In this document: positions 26,966 through 35,261 of the stretch, piece by piece
Layout of the letters: the number at the start of each line of letters is the position of its first letter
How positions within the stretch are numbered: the stretch's first letter is position 1
Assembly: GCF_000238275.3 (NCBI RefSeq)
Contig: NZ_AHCF03000004.1
Location: 124,001-188,000, forward strand
Length of the DNA: 64,000 bases
Direction: 5' to 3'
Source of the DNA: Pseudoalteromonas undina
GTDB taxonomy: Bacteria; Pseudomonadota; Gammaproteobacteria; Enterobacterales; Alteromonadaceae
Program-made: the position numbers and the translations under genes
The notes under the pieces: model-generated
What the model was told of the DNA's origin: nothing
What the model saw: the letters and a program-made list of their open reading frames with translations, nothing else
Databases searched by the model: none

Positions 26966-28975
26966 GTGGCTTTGCGAATTTTATTAGTAGACGATGAACT
27001 CAATGTATTGAAGTCTTTAAAACGAGTACTTGTTCGTTCTGGTTATGATGTAATAACAGCATCCACTGGTTTTGAGGCGCTTGAAATATTAGCGGCTAAT
27101 CAAGTTGAGATAATCATTACTGACTTTAGAATGCCAGAAATGAACGGCGCTGATTTATTGCGGCAGGTTAAAAGTCGCTGGCCCGATTGCGTAAACTTAG
27201 TGCTAAGTGGATATGCTGATTTTAAGTCTGTAGTTGAGTTATTGAATCAGGGATTGGTATTTCGTTTTTTAGAAAAACCATGGGTCGATAGTGAACTACT
27301 TGAAAACATTAGCGAGGCGCAAGTAAAATATGAACAGCCCCGAGCTAAAAGAGTAAGAGATCAGTTATTAATGGGCAGCATGTCTGGCCTAATAGAAATA
27401 GACAATAACGGCATTATTAATCGTTTTAACGCGCCTGCCGCTGAAATCATTCCTGATATTCATTTATACGAAAACAAACACCTCGCCCATTTAGATACAG
27501 CTCAAAATAAAGCGGTAAGCCAGGCTTTTATTGACAAGCAAAGCAGTACACTTTTTATTAACTATGCACGCGCCTCTGATCTAGCGAAAAGCGAAGAAAT
27601 TATGATAGAGCGTTGTTTAAATGATGATTCTTTCCAACTTTTGAAGCTATCAATTAACTCAAACAGCTTGAGTAGTATTTTTCAACTTACCAGAACACAG
27701 TCGGTAGTAACCAACGAGTCTGATTTTTATCATCATTTAACGCTGTGTGAAGCGAACAAAGAATGTTATGCCTTGGTTTATATAGGTATCTCGCAGTTTC
27801 AATTAATTAATGATTTGCTAGGGGGCGAAGATGGCAGCCACCTTATAAAATTGGTTTTGGAGGTGCTAAAAGGCGTATCAGAAAAAGCGGTCAAAGTTCT
27901 TCATAAGAGCGCCGATAGGTTTGTATTATTTGTTCCTGAAATTAAATCTGATAGTGAAATTTTAACCGTTCTAAATAAGGCGATGAATGATCTGAAAAAA
28001 GCACTTCCTAGTAAATATACCGATGCCCATGTGCAGCTTTATGGTGTGTATGGTTTGTTTCCTGAGGATAGTTTAGAGGGAAAAGAGCTCGTTAATCAAA
28101 TGCAGTTGACGATGAATTACCAAGTAGGTGAGCAGCAGCGTATTTGTTCTCGCTTTGACCCTCAGCTGGTCGCAGATTATAAAAAGAACTTTGACTTAAG
28201 CCGTTTATTATTAACAGCGGTAAATAAAGATGAGCTTTCATTACGCTTTCAACCAAAGGTTGATACTAAAACAGGCCAAATATTTATTGCTGAGGTGTTA
28301 ATTCGCTGGTATGAGCCGAGTAAACATGGCTGGGTAGCGCCAGCTCATTTTATCCCGATTGCTGAATGCGATGGTCAAATTATCTCAATAGGGCGCTGGG
28401 TTATTTCTCAAAGCTGTAAAACACTAAAATACTGGGCAGACAACAAAACAGGGGTGGGTGTATTAGCAATTAACTTGTCTGCTAGGCAATTAAAAGATGA
28501 TCCGGATTGGATTGACTACATGCTCGAGTGTTTAAGCAGCAATAGTTTAAAGCCGTCACAGTTAGTTTTTGAGTTAACAGAAACTTATCTAATCGAAGAT
28601 TTTACTACCTGCGAACAGCAATTAATAAGGCTAAGATCGTTGGGGTTTAAGCTATTAATTGATGACTTTGGTGTAGGTTACTCATCACTTGGCTATCTTT
28701 CTAAGCTCCCTGTAGATGGCGTTAAACTAGATAGAACCCTTATTACTGATATTGAATCGTCTTTAGCGATGCAAAGTATGATTCGTAATATTACGCGTAT
28801 GTCGCATGATCTAAATTTAAAAGTTGTTGCTGAGGGGGTAGAAACAGCCTATCAATGTGAATTAATTAAAAAGTTAGGGTGTGACTACATACAAGGCTAT
28901 TACTACAGTGAGCCTTTAGAGCAGGATGATTTTTGTAATTATTTAAACCATTTTAATTCTCAAGGTGCGCAATGA
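26966..28975 (+). CDS. Response regulator with degenerate GGDEF and intact EAL domain
   Basis: The 669-residue protein carries a receiver (LLVDDELNVLKSL; Asp in IIITDFRMPEMNG), a PAS-like region (about 130-230), a GGDEF-like domain whose active-site loop reads SADRF, and an EAL domain. The EAL catalytic residues look intact: EVLIRW, NLSARQL, FELTETYLIED, IDDFGVGYSSL, VKLD, VVAEGVET and the final QGYYYSEP. It should hydrolyse c-di-GMP but not make it. The start is GTG 26966. It shares a 4-nt overlap with the following REC-HDOD gene, forming a three-regulator operon. Confidence 0.87.
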   Translation: MALRILLVDDELNVLKSLKRVLVRSGYDVITASTGFEALEILAANQVEIIITDFRMPEMNGADLLRQVKSRWPDCVNLVLSGYADFKSVVELLNQGLVFRFLEKPWVDSELLENISEAQVKYEQPRAKRVRDQLLMGSMSGLIEIDNNGIINRFNAPAAEIIPDIHLYENKHLAHLDTAQNKAVSQAFIDKQSSTLFINYARASDLAKSEEIMIERCLNDDSFQLLKLSINSNSLSSIFQLTRTQSVVTNESDFYHHLTLCEANKECYALVYIGISQFQLINDLLGGEDGSHLIKLVLEVLKGVSEKAVKVLHKSADRFVLFVPEIKSDSEILTVLNKAMNDLKKALPSKYTDAHVQLYGVYGLFPEDSLEGKELVNQMQLTMNYQVGEQQRICSRFDPQLVADYKKNFDLSRLLLTAVNKDELSLRFQPKVDTKTGQIFIAEVLIRWYEPSKHGWVAPAHFIPIAECDGQIISIGRWVISQSCKTLKYWADNKTGVGVLAINLSARQLKDDPDWIDYMLECLSSNSLKPSQLVFELTETYLIEDFTTCEQQLIRLRSLGFKLLIDDFGVGYSSLGYLSKLPVDGVKLDRTLITDIESSLAMQSMIRNITRMSHDLNLKVVAEGVETAYQCELIKKLGCDYIQGYYYSEPLEQDDFCNYLNHFNSQGAQ

Positions 28976-30129
28976 GTTCGATTACGGTCGTCATACTAGA
29001 CGATGATGCTTTTTTATTAAAAGTATTACAAAGGACTATTCATCGAGCCTATCCAGAGGTTGATATAATGACAACCTCTGATATTGATGAATTTTGGCAG
29101 CTGCTAAACACTAAGCAAGACTTAGATTTAGTATTAAGTGATTATTTAATGCCGCAAATGAATGGGTTGGATGTTTTAGAGCAATGCTCTTCACAAAACC
29201 CCTACCCAGTCAGAGCATTACTTACTGGTGATATGACATTGAGCACCATGATGCGACAACCTAATGTTGTGCATGCTTACCTTGCTAAGCCGTTTAATGA
29301 AGCAGATATAACCGCGCTTTTTGACAATGTAGCGGCGTTAAAGTCGTTACCTTTTGCTTTTAATGTGCGCAGGCAGTTAGGGGCAATGATCAGCTTCCCT
29401 GTTTACCCTCTTATTTTAAAAGAACTCAGAGACTTAGTACAAAGCGATGAATTTGATTTACATGATATTAGCCATGTTGTCTCTCAAGAGCCAATAATAA
29501 CCGCTAAATTGTTGCAACTTGCAAACTCTGCTTATCTTGGCTTTATAAGGCCTACCTCGTCAATTGATGAAGCTGTGTCGAGGCTCGGAACCACTATATT
29601 AATGGCTATCACCACTTCTTTATTGGTTGCCAAAAATTTTGAATCGTCTATTCCTGTTGATGTGCATGAAAAGCAATTAAATATAGCGGCGAATTGCGCT
29701 AGTTGTGTTAAGCGTTTTGCAAAGCAAGCAGGTTTTAACTTACATGATCAAGAACTATTATTTTCAGTGGCGTTATTGAGTTTTGTTGGCAAAATTATTT
29801 TACTGTCTCAAGGCGAAAGTGAACCGCCAGATGAACATGCGCAAACCATCAACAATGGATACGTGAGTGCCAATTTTATTTCGGCCTACGTTTTAAAGTT
29901 ATGGGGGTACGACACGAAAATATGTAACTTACTGATGAGTTGCCATGATTTAGCTGGTACTGATGATAATGAGTTAACTCTGTTTAATCATATGTTGTAT
30001 ATTGTTTGGCAAATTATTTTTGATGAACAAACTCCCATGCAATTACGTGCATACTGTGACTCAAAAGGCGTAGACCCATTACTTTGCCATGTTATTAGTG
30101 AATTTGATTGGCAGAGTTATACCTCTTAA
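28972..30129 (+). CDS. Response regulator with HDOD domain
   Basis: The 385-residue protein has a receiver (VVILDDDAFLLKVL; Asp in LVLSDYLMPQMNG; AKPF) and an HDOD domain (about 135-330) with the family wording QEPIITAKLLQLANSAYLGF and IDEAVSRLGTTILM. HDOD domains resemble HD-GYP but lack catalytic residues and usually act in signalling scaffolds. It overlaps the REC-EAL gene by 4 nt (ATGA) and ends the operon. Confidence 0.87.
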   Translation: MSSITVVILDDDAFLLKVLQRTIHRAYPEVDIMTTSDIDEFWQLLNTKQDLDLVLSDYLMPQMNGLDVLEQCSSQNPYPVRALLTGDMTLSTMMRQPNVVHAYLAKPFNEADITALFDNVAALKSLPFAFNVRRQLGAMISFPVYPLILKELRDLVQSDEFDLHDISHVVSQEPIITAKLLQLANSAYLGFIRPTSSIDEAVSRLGTTILMAITTSLLVAKNFESSIPVDVHEKQLNIAANCASCVKRFAKQAGFNLHDQELLFSVALLSFVGKIILLSQGESEPPDEHAQTINNGYVSANFISAYVLKLWGYDTKICNLLMSCHDLAGTDDNELTLFNHMLYIVWQIIFDEQTPMQLRAYCDSKGVDPLLCHVISEFDWQSYTS

Positions 30130-30567
30130 ATAGACTCTGTATAAAATAACGTTTAAAAACGGGCAGTATTACAAAACCACCTATTTATAATTTCCTCTGA
30201 GTTCTCCTTCTTCTCTTTATTATCTACTTTAGTCTAATAAAAACCGCATAAAATATCATTGTAAGTACGTTTTATCACCAGCTTGGTTTAAAAAACGTAC
30301 AACCACGTTGTTTTTAGTTCTTATAAATATAACTTTATATTTAACATTGTATTAACTTGTGGTGGTGTGATATTAAATTGCCACTTTGGTTGTATTTTGA
30401 GCTCTTAAAGGTGTTATTTTCCTGTTTTTAAAGTTATTTGCATTTTTATGCTAATTTTATCAAGTTTTTTGTTTCTTTTGTTTGTGTATGTTGCTAGGAT
30501 GTTGGCAAGGGGATACACGAATATACCCCACACACATTATAAGAATACACAAAACAGGGTCATCATT
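30130..30567. other. Upstream region of the TonB receptor gene
   Basis: This 438-bp AT-rich gap shows no convincing gene. The in-frame extension of the receptor to 30448 encodes a hydrophobic stretch but lacks a ribosome-binding site and precedes a complete signal peptide, so it is treated as leader. Promoter elements are expected here, but no operator palindrome stands out. Confidence 0.4.
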
Positions 30568-33096
30568 ATGTCAACATATCGTTTAAACACCTTGGCTGTA
30601 GCGGTTGCTTTTGCCTTCAGTGCGCCAAGTATGGTTAATGCACAAGAAGCGTCAGCTAAAGCTGAAAAAAATATCGAACAAATATCTGTTTTAGGATCGC
30701 GAGTTTCAAACCGAACTGCCACTGAGTCGTCATCACCTATTGATTTAATTGACGCAGATGATTTAAACAAAGGCGGCTTTACCGAGCTTGGACAGAGCTT
30801 ACAGGCAACGGCGCCGTCATTTAACTTCTCACGAACACAGGTTTCTGATGGTTCTGATTTATTTCGCCCTGCTACATTACGCGGCTTACAACCAGATCAA
30901 ACTTTGGTTTTAGTCAACGGTAAACGCCGTCATAATCAATCTATTTTTGGTTTAACAAGTACTGTGGGCGGCGGCTCTGCGGGTACTGACATGAATGCGA
31001 TCCCGCTTATTGCTTTAAAGGGGGTTGAGGTGTTGCGTGATGGTGCGGCGGCGCAGTATGGCTCAGATGCAATTGCAGGGGTTATCAACTTATCACTTAA
31101 TAACTCAACAGATTTAACCACCGGGTACGTACAATATGGCGAAACGGCAGAAGGAGATGGAGAAACAATTTCTGCGGGTTTAAATCGTGGTTTTGAATTA
31201 GGTAATGAAGGCGGTTTTATTAATTTATCGCTTGAGTACCGCGATGCAGATAAAACTAACCGCGCAGAGCGAGATACGGGTGGGTCACTTAATGTTGCAC
31301 CAGGTACTTTATCGGACGAAGTACGTTGGGGACAAGGTAATGCAGAGAGTGAATTCACTTCGGTATTTTACAATATGGCGTTGCCAATGGGTGAGGGGGA
31401 GCTTTACTCATTTGGTGGTTACTCTGAGCGCACGGCACTAGGCAACGGCTTTTACCGTAATTTTAATGAAGCGTCTAAAAACGTAACGCAAGTATACAGC
31501 GACGGCTTTTTACCGAAAATCGACAATGAAGCACAAGATATTTCGGTAGCTGTTGGTTTTAAAGGTGAAATTAACCCTGATTGGACCTACGATGTTTCTG
31601 CTGTTTACGGTGAAAACCAATACGATTTTACCTCACGAAATACTTTAAATGCGTCATACGCGGCGGAGTATTTATTTAATAATCCGGGTGCAAGCGATGC
31701 CGATATAGCCGCGAATGCTGGCCCAACAGAGGGTTATTCGGGTGGATTTAGATTTGATCAAACAACGTTTAATGCAGATATAAACGGAATTATTGATATT
31801 GGTCGCAGTGAGCCTGTTTATGTTTCAATTGGCGCTGAATACCGTAAAGAAAACTATGAAATTGTACCAGGTGAGGTGGCATCATACGCATGTGGAGCAG
31901 CCAACACGGATACCTCATACCCATCGGTGAACGATCCGAGTCAATTTGCACAATGTGGCTTTCAAGCTTATAACGGCCTTCGTCCTGAAGCTTCAAACAA
32001 AAGCGATCGTGATAGTTACGCAGTATATGTAGATGCAGAAACCATGTTAAGCGATGCATGGAATGTGAGCGGTGCCCTTCGCTATGAAGATTTTTCGAAT
32101 GCGGGTGACGACATCATAGGTAAAGTAGCAACACGTTATGAATTTAATGATGACTTTGCAGTACGTGGTGCCTTATCAACGGGCTTTAGAGCGCCATCAT
32201 TACAGCAAAGTGGTTACACTGCGTTTACCACTAACTTAGGGTCTGACGGCACGTTAAGTCAGTCGTTTACAGCGACAACGGGCTCTGCATTTCCTGCTGC
32301 TTTAGGCGTTGATACATTAAAGCTTGAAACATCAACTAACTACAGTGCCGGTTTTGTTTACGATGTGACCAGTGATTTATCGTTAACGGTGGATTTTTAC
32401 CGTGTAGAAATTGAAGACCGTATTACATTAGGCAGCTTGTTATCGGCTGATGATGTGGCGTTTAGTCCTGAGGCGGTTGCTGCTCTGCAAGCAACGGGTG
32501 CAGTGCAAGCGAATTACTTTTCAAACTCAGTGAATTCAACCACTCAAGGCGTGGACATTATTGCGTCATACCGCACTGATTTATATGACGGTAATTTTTC
32601 TGCTACGTTTGCGGGTAACTTAAACGAAACTAAAATTGATAGTGTGAATGCAGCTCCCGGCATTCCAAAAAGTGTAGCACTTGATGACATTCAAAGTAGC
32701 TTTTTAACCGACGGACAACCGGGTGAACGTGCAACGCTTACCTTTGATTATGAGCGTGATGCCTACAGCGCAATGATCCGCTTTAATTACTTTGGCGAAA
32801 CTGATGTGAAGTACTTTGGTAATGACCATATTGAGCTTGCAACAGATGGCTCGTTTAAAGCGACGAGTACCGTAGAGACTGCAGTACTCGTAGATTTAAA
32901 CGTAAGCTATGAAATTAATGAGATGTTTTCGTTATCGGTTGGAGCAGACAACGTATTTGATGAAACACCGGATGAGCTAGGTGATGATGAAGTACTAAAT
33001 GCTATCTCAAATGGGGCATTTAAATACCCGTTACGTGCAGTACCATACGGTTTTGATGGCCGTAGTTACTATGCAAAACTAAGCTTTAGCTTTTAA
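30568..33096 (+). CDS. TonB-dependent outer-membrane receptor
   Basis: The 842-residue protein has a signal peptide (about 1-25, ending VNAQEA), a plug domain with ISVLGSRVSNR near the mature N-terminus, TLRGLQPDQTLVLVNGKRRH and VEVLRDGAAAQYGSDAIAGV, and a 22-strand-type barrel ending in an aromatic residue (SYYAKLSFSF). Two cysteines in an extracellular-loop region (SYACGAAN and FAQCGF) may form a disulfide. ATG 30568 is chosen because the signal peptide starts there. The closest wording is to TonB receptors of marine gammaproteobacteria with carbohydrate-like or unknown ligands; no neighbouring gene reveals the substrate. Confidence 0.9.
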   Translation: MSTYRLNTLAVAVAFAFSAPSMVNAQEASAKAEKNIEQISVLGSRVSNRTATESSSPIDLIDADDLNKGGFTELGQSLQATAPSFNFSRTQVSDGSDLFRPATLRGLQPDQTLVLVNGKRRHNQSIFGLTSTVGGGSAGTDMNAIPLIALKGVEVLRDGAAAQYGSDAIAGVINLSLNNSTDLTTGYVQYGETAEGDGETISAGLNRGFELGNEGGFINLSLEYRDADKTNRAERDTGGSLNVAPGTLSDEVRWGQGNAESEFTSVFYNMALPMGEGELYSFGGYSERTALGNGFYRNFNEASKNVTQVYSDGFLPKIDNEAQDISVAVGFKGEINPDWTYDVSAVYGENQYDFTSRNTLNASYAAEYLFNNPGASDADIAANAGPTEGYSGGFRFDQTTFNADINGIIDIGRSEPVYVSIGAEYRKENYEIVPGEVASYACGAANTDTSYPSVNDPSQFAQCGFQAYNGLRPEASNKSDRDSYAVYVDAETMLSDAWNVSGALRYEDFSNAGDDIIGKVATRYEFNDDFAVRGALSTGFRAPSLQQSGYTAFTTNLGSDGTLSQSFTATTGSAFPAALGVDTLKLETSTNYSAGFVYDVTSDLSLTVDFYRVEIEDRITLGSLLSADDVAFSPEAVAALQATGAVQANYFSNSVNSTTQGVDIIASYRTDLYDGNFSATFAGNLNETKIDSVNAAPGIPKSVALDDIQSSFLTDGQPGERATLTFDYERDAYSAMIRFNYFGETDVKYFGNDHIELATDGSFKATSTVETAVLVDLNVSYEINEMFSLSVGADNVFDETPDELGDDEVLNAISNGAFKYPLRAVPYGFDGRSYYAKLSFSF

Positions 33097-33104
33097 TTTT
33101 AAAC

Positions 33105-33372
33105 TAGGGTCTGTTGGCCTTTGCGGATTAAAATTTGTTCAAACTAGGGGCGGTTTAATCGCGGCGCGAGGTTTGTAACCTAGTGGGCTAAGTAAAAACC
33201 GAGCAACAAAGAGTAAATCGCCCCTAGGCAGAACCCTTCGGGCAGCGCCTGTTTGGCATTGATGCTGCGTTATCGCCTATTTATGGGGAATAACCACACT
33301 ACATAGGCGCTGCCTTGCCTAAATACCAAACAGACTGCTGCAAATTTAACCTTGAAAGGTCAACAGACCCTA
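33105..33372. mobile_element. MITE-like inverted-repeat element (268 bp)
   Basis: The ends are TAGGGTCTGTTG (33105-33116) and its exact complement CAACAGACCCTA (33361-33372); the repeat extends inward over CCTTT with one mismatch. Two internal inverted repeats are present: GGCAGCGCC (33241-33249) with GGCGCTGCC (33306-33314), and CTGTTTGGCATT with AATACCAAACAG (11 of 12). There is no coding frame. It lies between the receptor gene and the terminator that appears to serve it. Mobility is inferred from the terminal repeats only. Confidence 0.6.
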
Positions 33373-33387
33373 AATTAACCAGCAAAG

Positions 33388-33413
33388 GCGCCGTTTTAAA
33401 CGGCGCTTTTTTT
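33388..33413 (+). terminator. Intrinsic terminator
   Basis: GCGCCG (33388-33393) pairs with CGGCGC (33401-33406), extended by T/A pairs, and is followed by seven T. It probably ends the TonB-receptor transcript, now separated from its gene by the inverted-repeat element. Confidence 0.85.
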
Positions 33414-33535
33414 ATGCTTAAAAATATTGAAAAAGGCATTAAAAATGGTTGCATGCTTGAAAATTAAGCATACAATCGCCATCAATATCAGTGTGGGATA
33501 TGTATCCCTCTCATTTTACTAATAGGAAAAAACAA

Positions 33536-33736
33536 ATGGCTAAAAAAGGCAAAGCAAAAGCGGTTAATAAATCCGCAGTAGACACCGGTCGAGGAGTGAT
33601 AAAGCACAACGCATTGGCGGCACTGGTAACCTCTAAAGTATTTAAACCGCAAGTGGTTAAAGCTAAAAAAGGTAAAGGTTCGTTTAAACGTAACAACAAA
33701 CATGCAGGACAAGAGTCCTATTTAATCGCGGCTTAA
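33536..33736 (+). CDS. arfA: Alternative ribosome-rescue factor A
   Basis: The 66-residue basic protein matches ArfA: GVIKHNALAALVTSKVFKPQ resembles the N-terminal region, and the conserved KKGKGSFKRNNKH is the segment that enters the empty mRNA channel. ArfA recruits RF2 to free ribosomes stalled on nonstop mRNA when tmRNA is overwhelmed. ATG 33536 has TAGGA about 8-9 nt upstream; the longer frame from 33491 is rejected. A long hairpin spans codons 59-66, the stop and 25 nt downstream. In E. coli a similar element makes the arfA message itself nonstop, so ArfA is made only when tmRNA fails; the same control is inferred here. Confidence 0.88.
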   Translation: MAKKGKAKAVNKSAVDTGRGVIKHNALAALVTSKVFKPQVVKAKKGKGSFKRNNKHAGQESYLIAA

Positions 33737-33762
33737 TTAGCACCGATCAAATAGGACTTTTG
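33710..33762 (+). promoter_or_regulatory. Long hairpin across the arfA stop codon (RNase III-type control / terminator)
   Basis: Bases 33710-33723 pair with 33749-33762 (13 Watson-Crick pairs and one G-U). After one mismatch the helix continues with ATCG (33725-33728) and CGAT (33744-33747). A short GCT/AGC pair then closes a loop that holds the TAA stop codon (33734-33736). A TTTT run lies in the 3' arm. Either cleavage within the stem or termination at the T-run would remove the stop codon from the message. Confidence 0.75.
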
Positions 33763-34056
33763 AACTTACCGAAATAAGGCTGGCTTCGAGCTACGGGTTT
33801 CGAGTCACGAGCAGCGAACATAACCTAGCACCTTTAGCCTTCTCTTTCCGCGCAGCGTCTCATGATCTCTTTTTGAATTAATCACTTAAAACATGTTTGC
33901 ACAAAGAGAAGTGAATGAGAAGGCAACGGGCCTCGAGTGACGAGTAGCGAGCTTGTGCAAACAGTCTAGCACCTAGTCATATCAGCCCTTAAATCTATTC
34001 TTTCAGCGCAGCGCCTCCCGCAGCTCGTAGCTCGCCACCCGAAACCCGTATCCTCG
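33763..34056. repeat. Repeat-rich intergenic region
   Basis: This gap contains GC-richer repeat phrases, including the 31-nt segment at 33928-33958 that matches 11918-11948 with two mismatches, and variants of CGAGTNACGAGCAGCGA (33800 and 33934). Two similar CGCAGCGYCTC phrases occur near 33852 and 34010. No gene is seen. Confidence 0.5.
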
Positions 34057-35040
34057 TTATCCATGTATTATCGATTTAGAATTTGCCAAATAAGAAGCAT
34101 GGTTTATCACTGTTTGCGAAGGGTTCTCACCAAATAATTGCGTGTAGTCTTTGGTAAATTGCCCTGCATGCCAAAACCCCCAATTGGCAGCAACCACAGA
34201 AATGGGTTTATCTTGCTTTGCTAATTTTAGCTCTCTTCTAACATTATTTAATCGGGTTAAACGTAAAAACCGCAGTGGGTTTATCCCTAAAATACTCTCA
34301 AAACTATATTGTAAGGTACGCCTGCTCACAAAGGTGAGTTCGCATAATTGAGTAATTGTTACCGTGTTTTGTGGATGCGCTTTTATATAATCTTTTACTT
34401 TATCAACAACCGCTTTGCGGTGTTTATAACTGGGAGCGATGCGTTGACATGGGATCTGTTCGTTTAGTAAATGTAATACCAGCATATTAAGCATGTCTTG
34501 CTGTAAATCGGCATTTAGGCCAAAAGCGTTGTTGCTAACCATACTGTTTATTATACCCCGGGCACTTTTTAGCATGGCGTTGCATGTTGTCAGTCGCTCA
34601 GTACCTGAAGACGTTATATTTTTTAAGTGCATCCCTTGTATCTGAGCCATATGTTCTAACGATTGCGTGTCTATTACTAAACCATAAATATTAAACTGCT
34701 CAGGTGTAATAAGCTCAAAGTTACTCTCACTAGTGCGACACATAAATTGATTACTTGCCACATTTAAGCCATTAATTTTGCTCTGCTGCGACTGCTTTGG
34801 GATCCCGAGCCAAATTGATCGTGGCGCTATTGCGCATTGTTGGTGAAGAGCACGCTCCGTGTATTCTTCAAATGCATGAATATTAGAATAATCCACGCTT
34901 TCTATACACCCAAAAAATCGCCCATCACTGAGCTGATCATATTTTTGCTGCCACTGCGTTAGATTATGCGCCTGCTCATCTATATCTTGGGTATGCACCA
35001 TGCTCTTTTGTGGTGCGCTAGCTAAATCTTGCTGCGTCAT
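34057..35040 (-). CDS. eutR: AraC-family regulator, EutR-like activator of ethanolamine genes
   Basis: The 327-residue protein has an unrecognised N-terminal sensing part and a C-terminal AraC double helix-turn-helix (about 220-315: VTITQLCELTFVSRRTLQYS, then GINPLRFLRLTRLNNVRREL and WGFWHAGQFTKDYTQLFGE). It is divergent from eutB with a 221-bp spacer. EutR in enterics senses ethanolamine plus adenosylcobalamin and activates eut genes; the same role is inferred from position and domain. Confidence 0.82.
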   Translation of the reverse strand: MTQQDLASAPQKSMVHTQDIDEQAHNLTQWQQKYDQLSDGRFFGCIESVDYSNIHAFEEYTERALHQQCAIAPRSIWLGIPKQSQQSKINGLNVASNQFMCRTSESNFELITPEQFNIYGLVIDTQSLEHMAQIQGMHLKNITSSGTERLTTCNAMLKSARGIINSMVSNNAFGLNADLQQDMLNMLVLHLLNEQIPCQRIAPSYKHRKAVVDKVKDYIKAHPQNTVTITQLCELTFVSRRTLQYSFESILGINPLRFLRLTRLNNVRRELKLAKQDKPISVVAANWGFWHAGQFTKDYTQLFGENPSQTVINHASYLANSKSIIHG

Positions 35041-35261
35041 AATGGCGTTACTCTTTGCTTTTTTTATTTTTATTAAGATTAAGTTACCACCTGTAACTAT
35101 AGTTAACTATATGAAATAAAGCTAAAAATGATGATTTGCCAAAATTCGATAGTGTCTTGGTATGAATTAAGCTCTCTTGAAACTAAACAAAATTGATTTA
35201 TAGCTTATAGGTCAGCAAAACCTGTACCAAGGTTTGAACTAGTTGTTATGTGGAGTAGATC

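Noticed and set aside
30936..31358. 140-residue frame antisense to the TonB-receptor gene
   Set aside because: Overlaps the highly conserved plug domain, which is clearly coding on the + strand.
35041..35261. Possible cobalamin riboswitch before eutB
   Set aside because: I looked for a B12-box-like conserved segment and could not find one; regulation by the divergent AraC protein is the simpler explanation.
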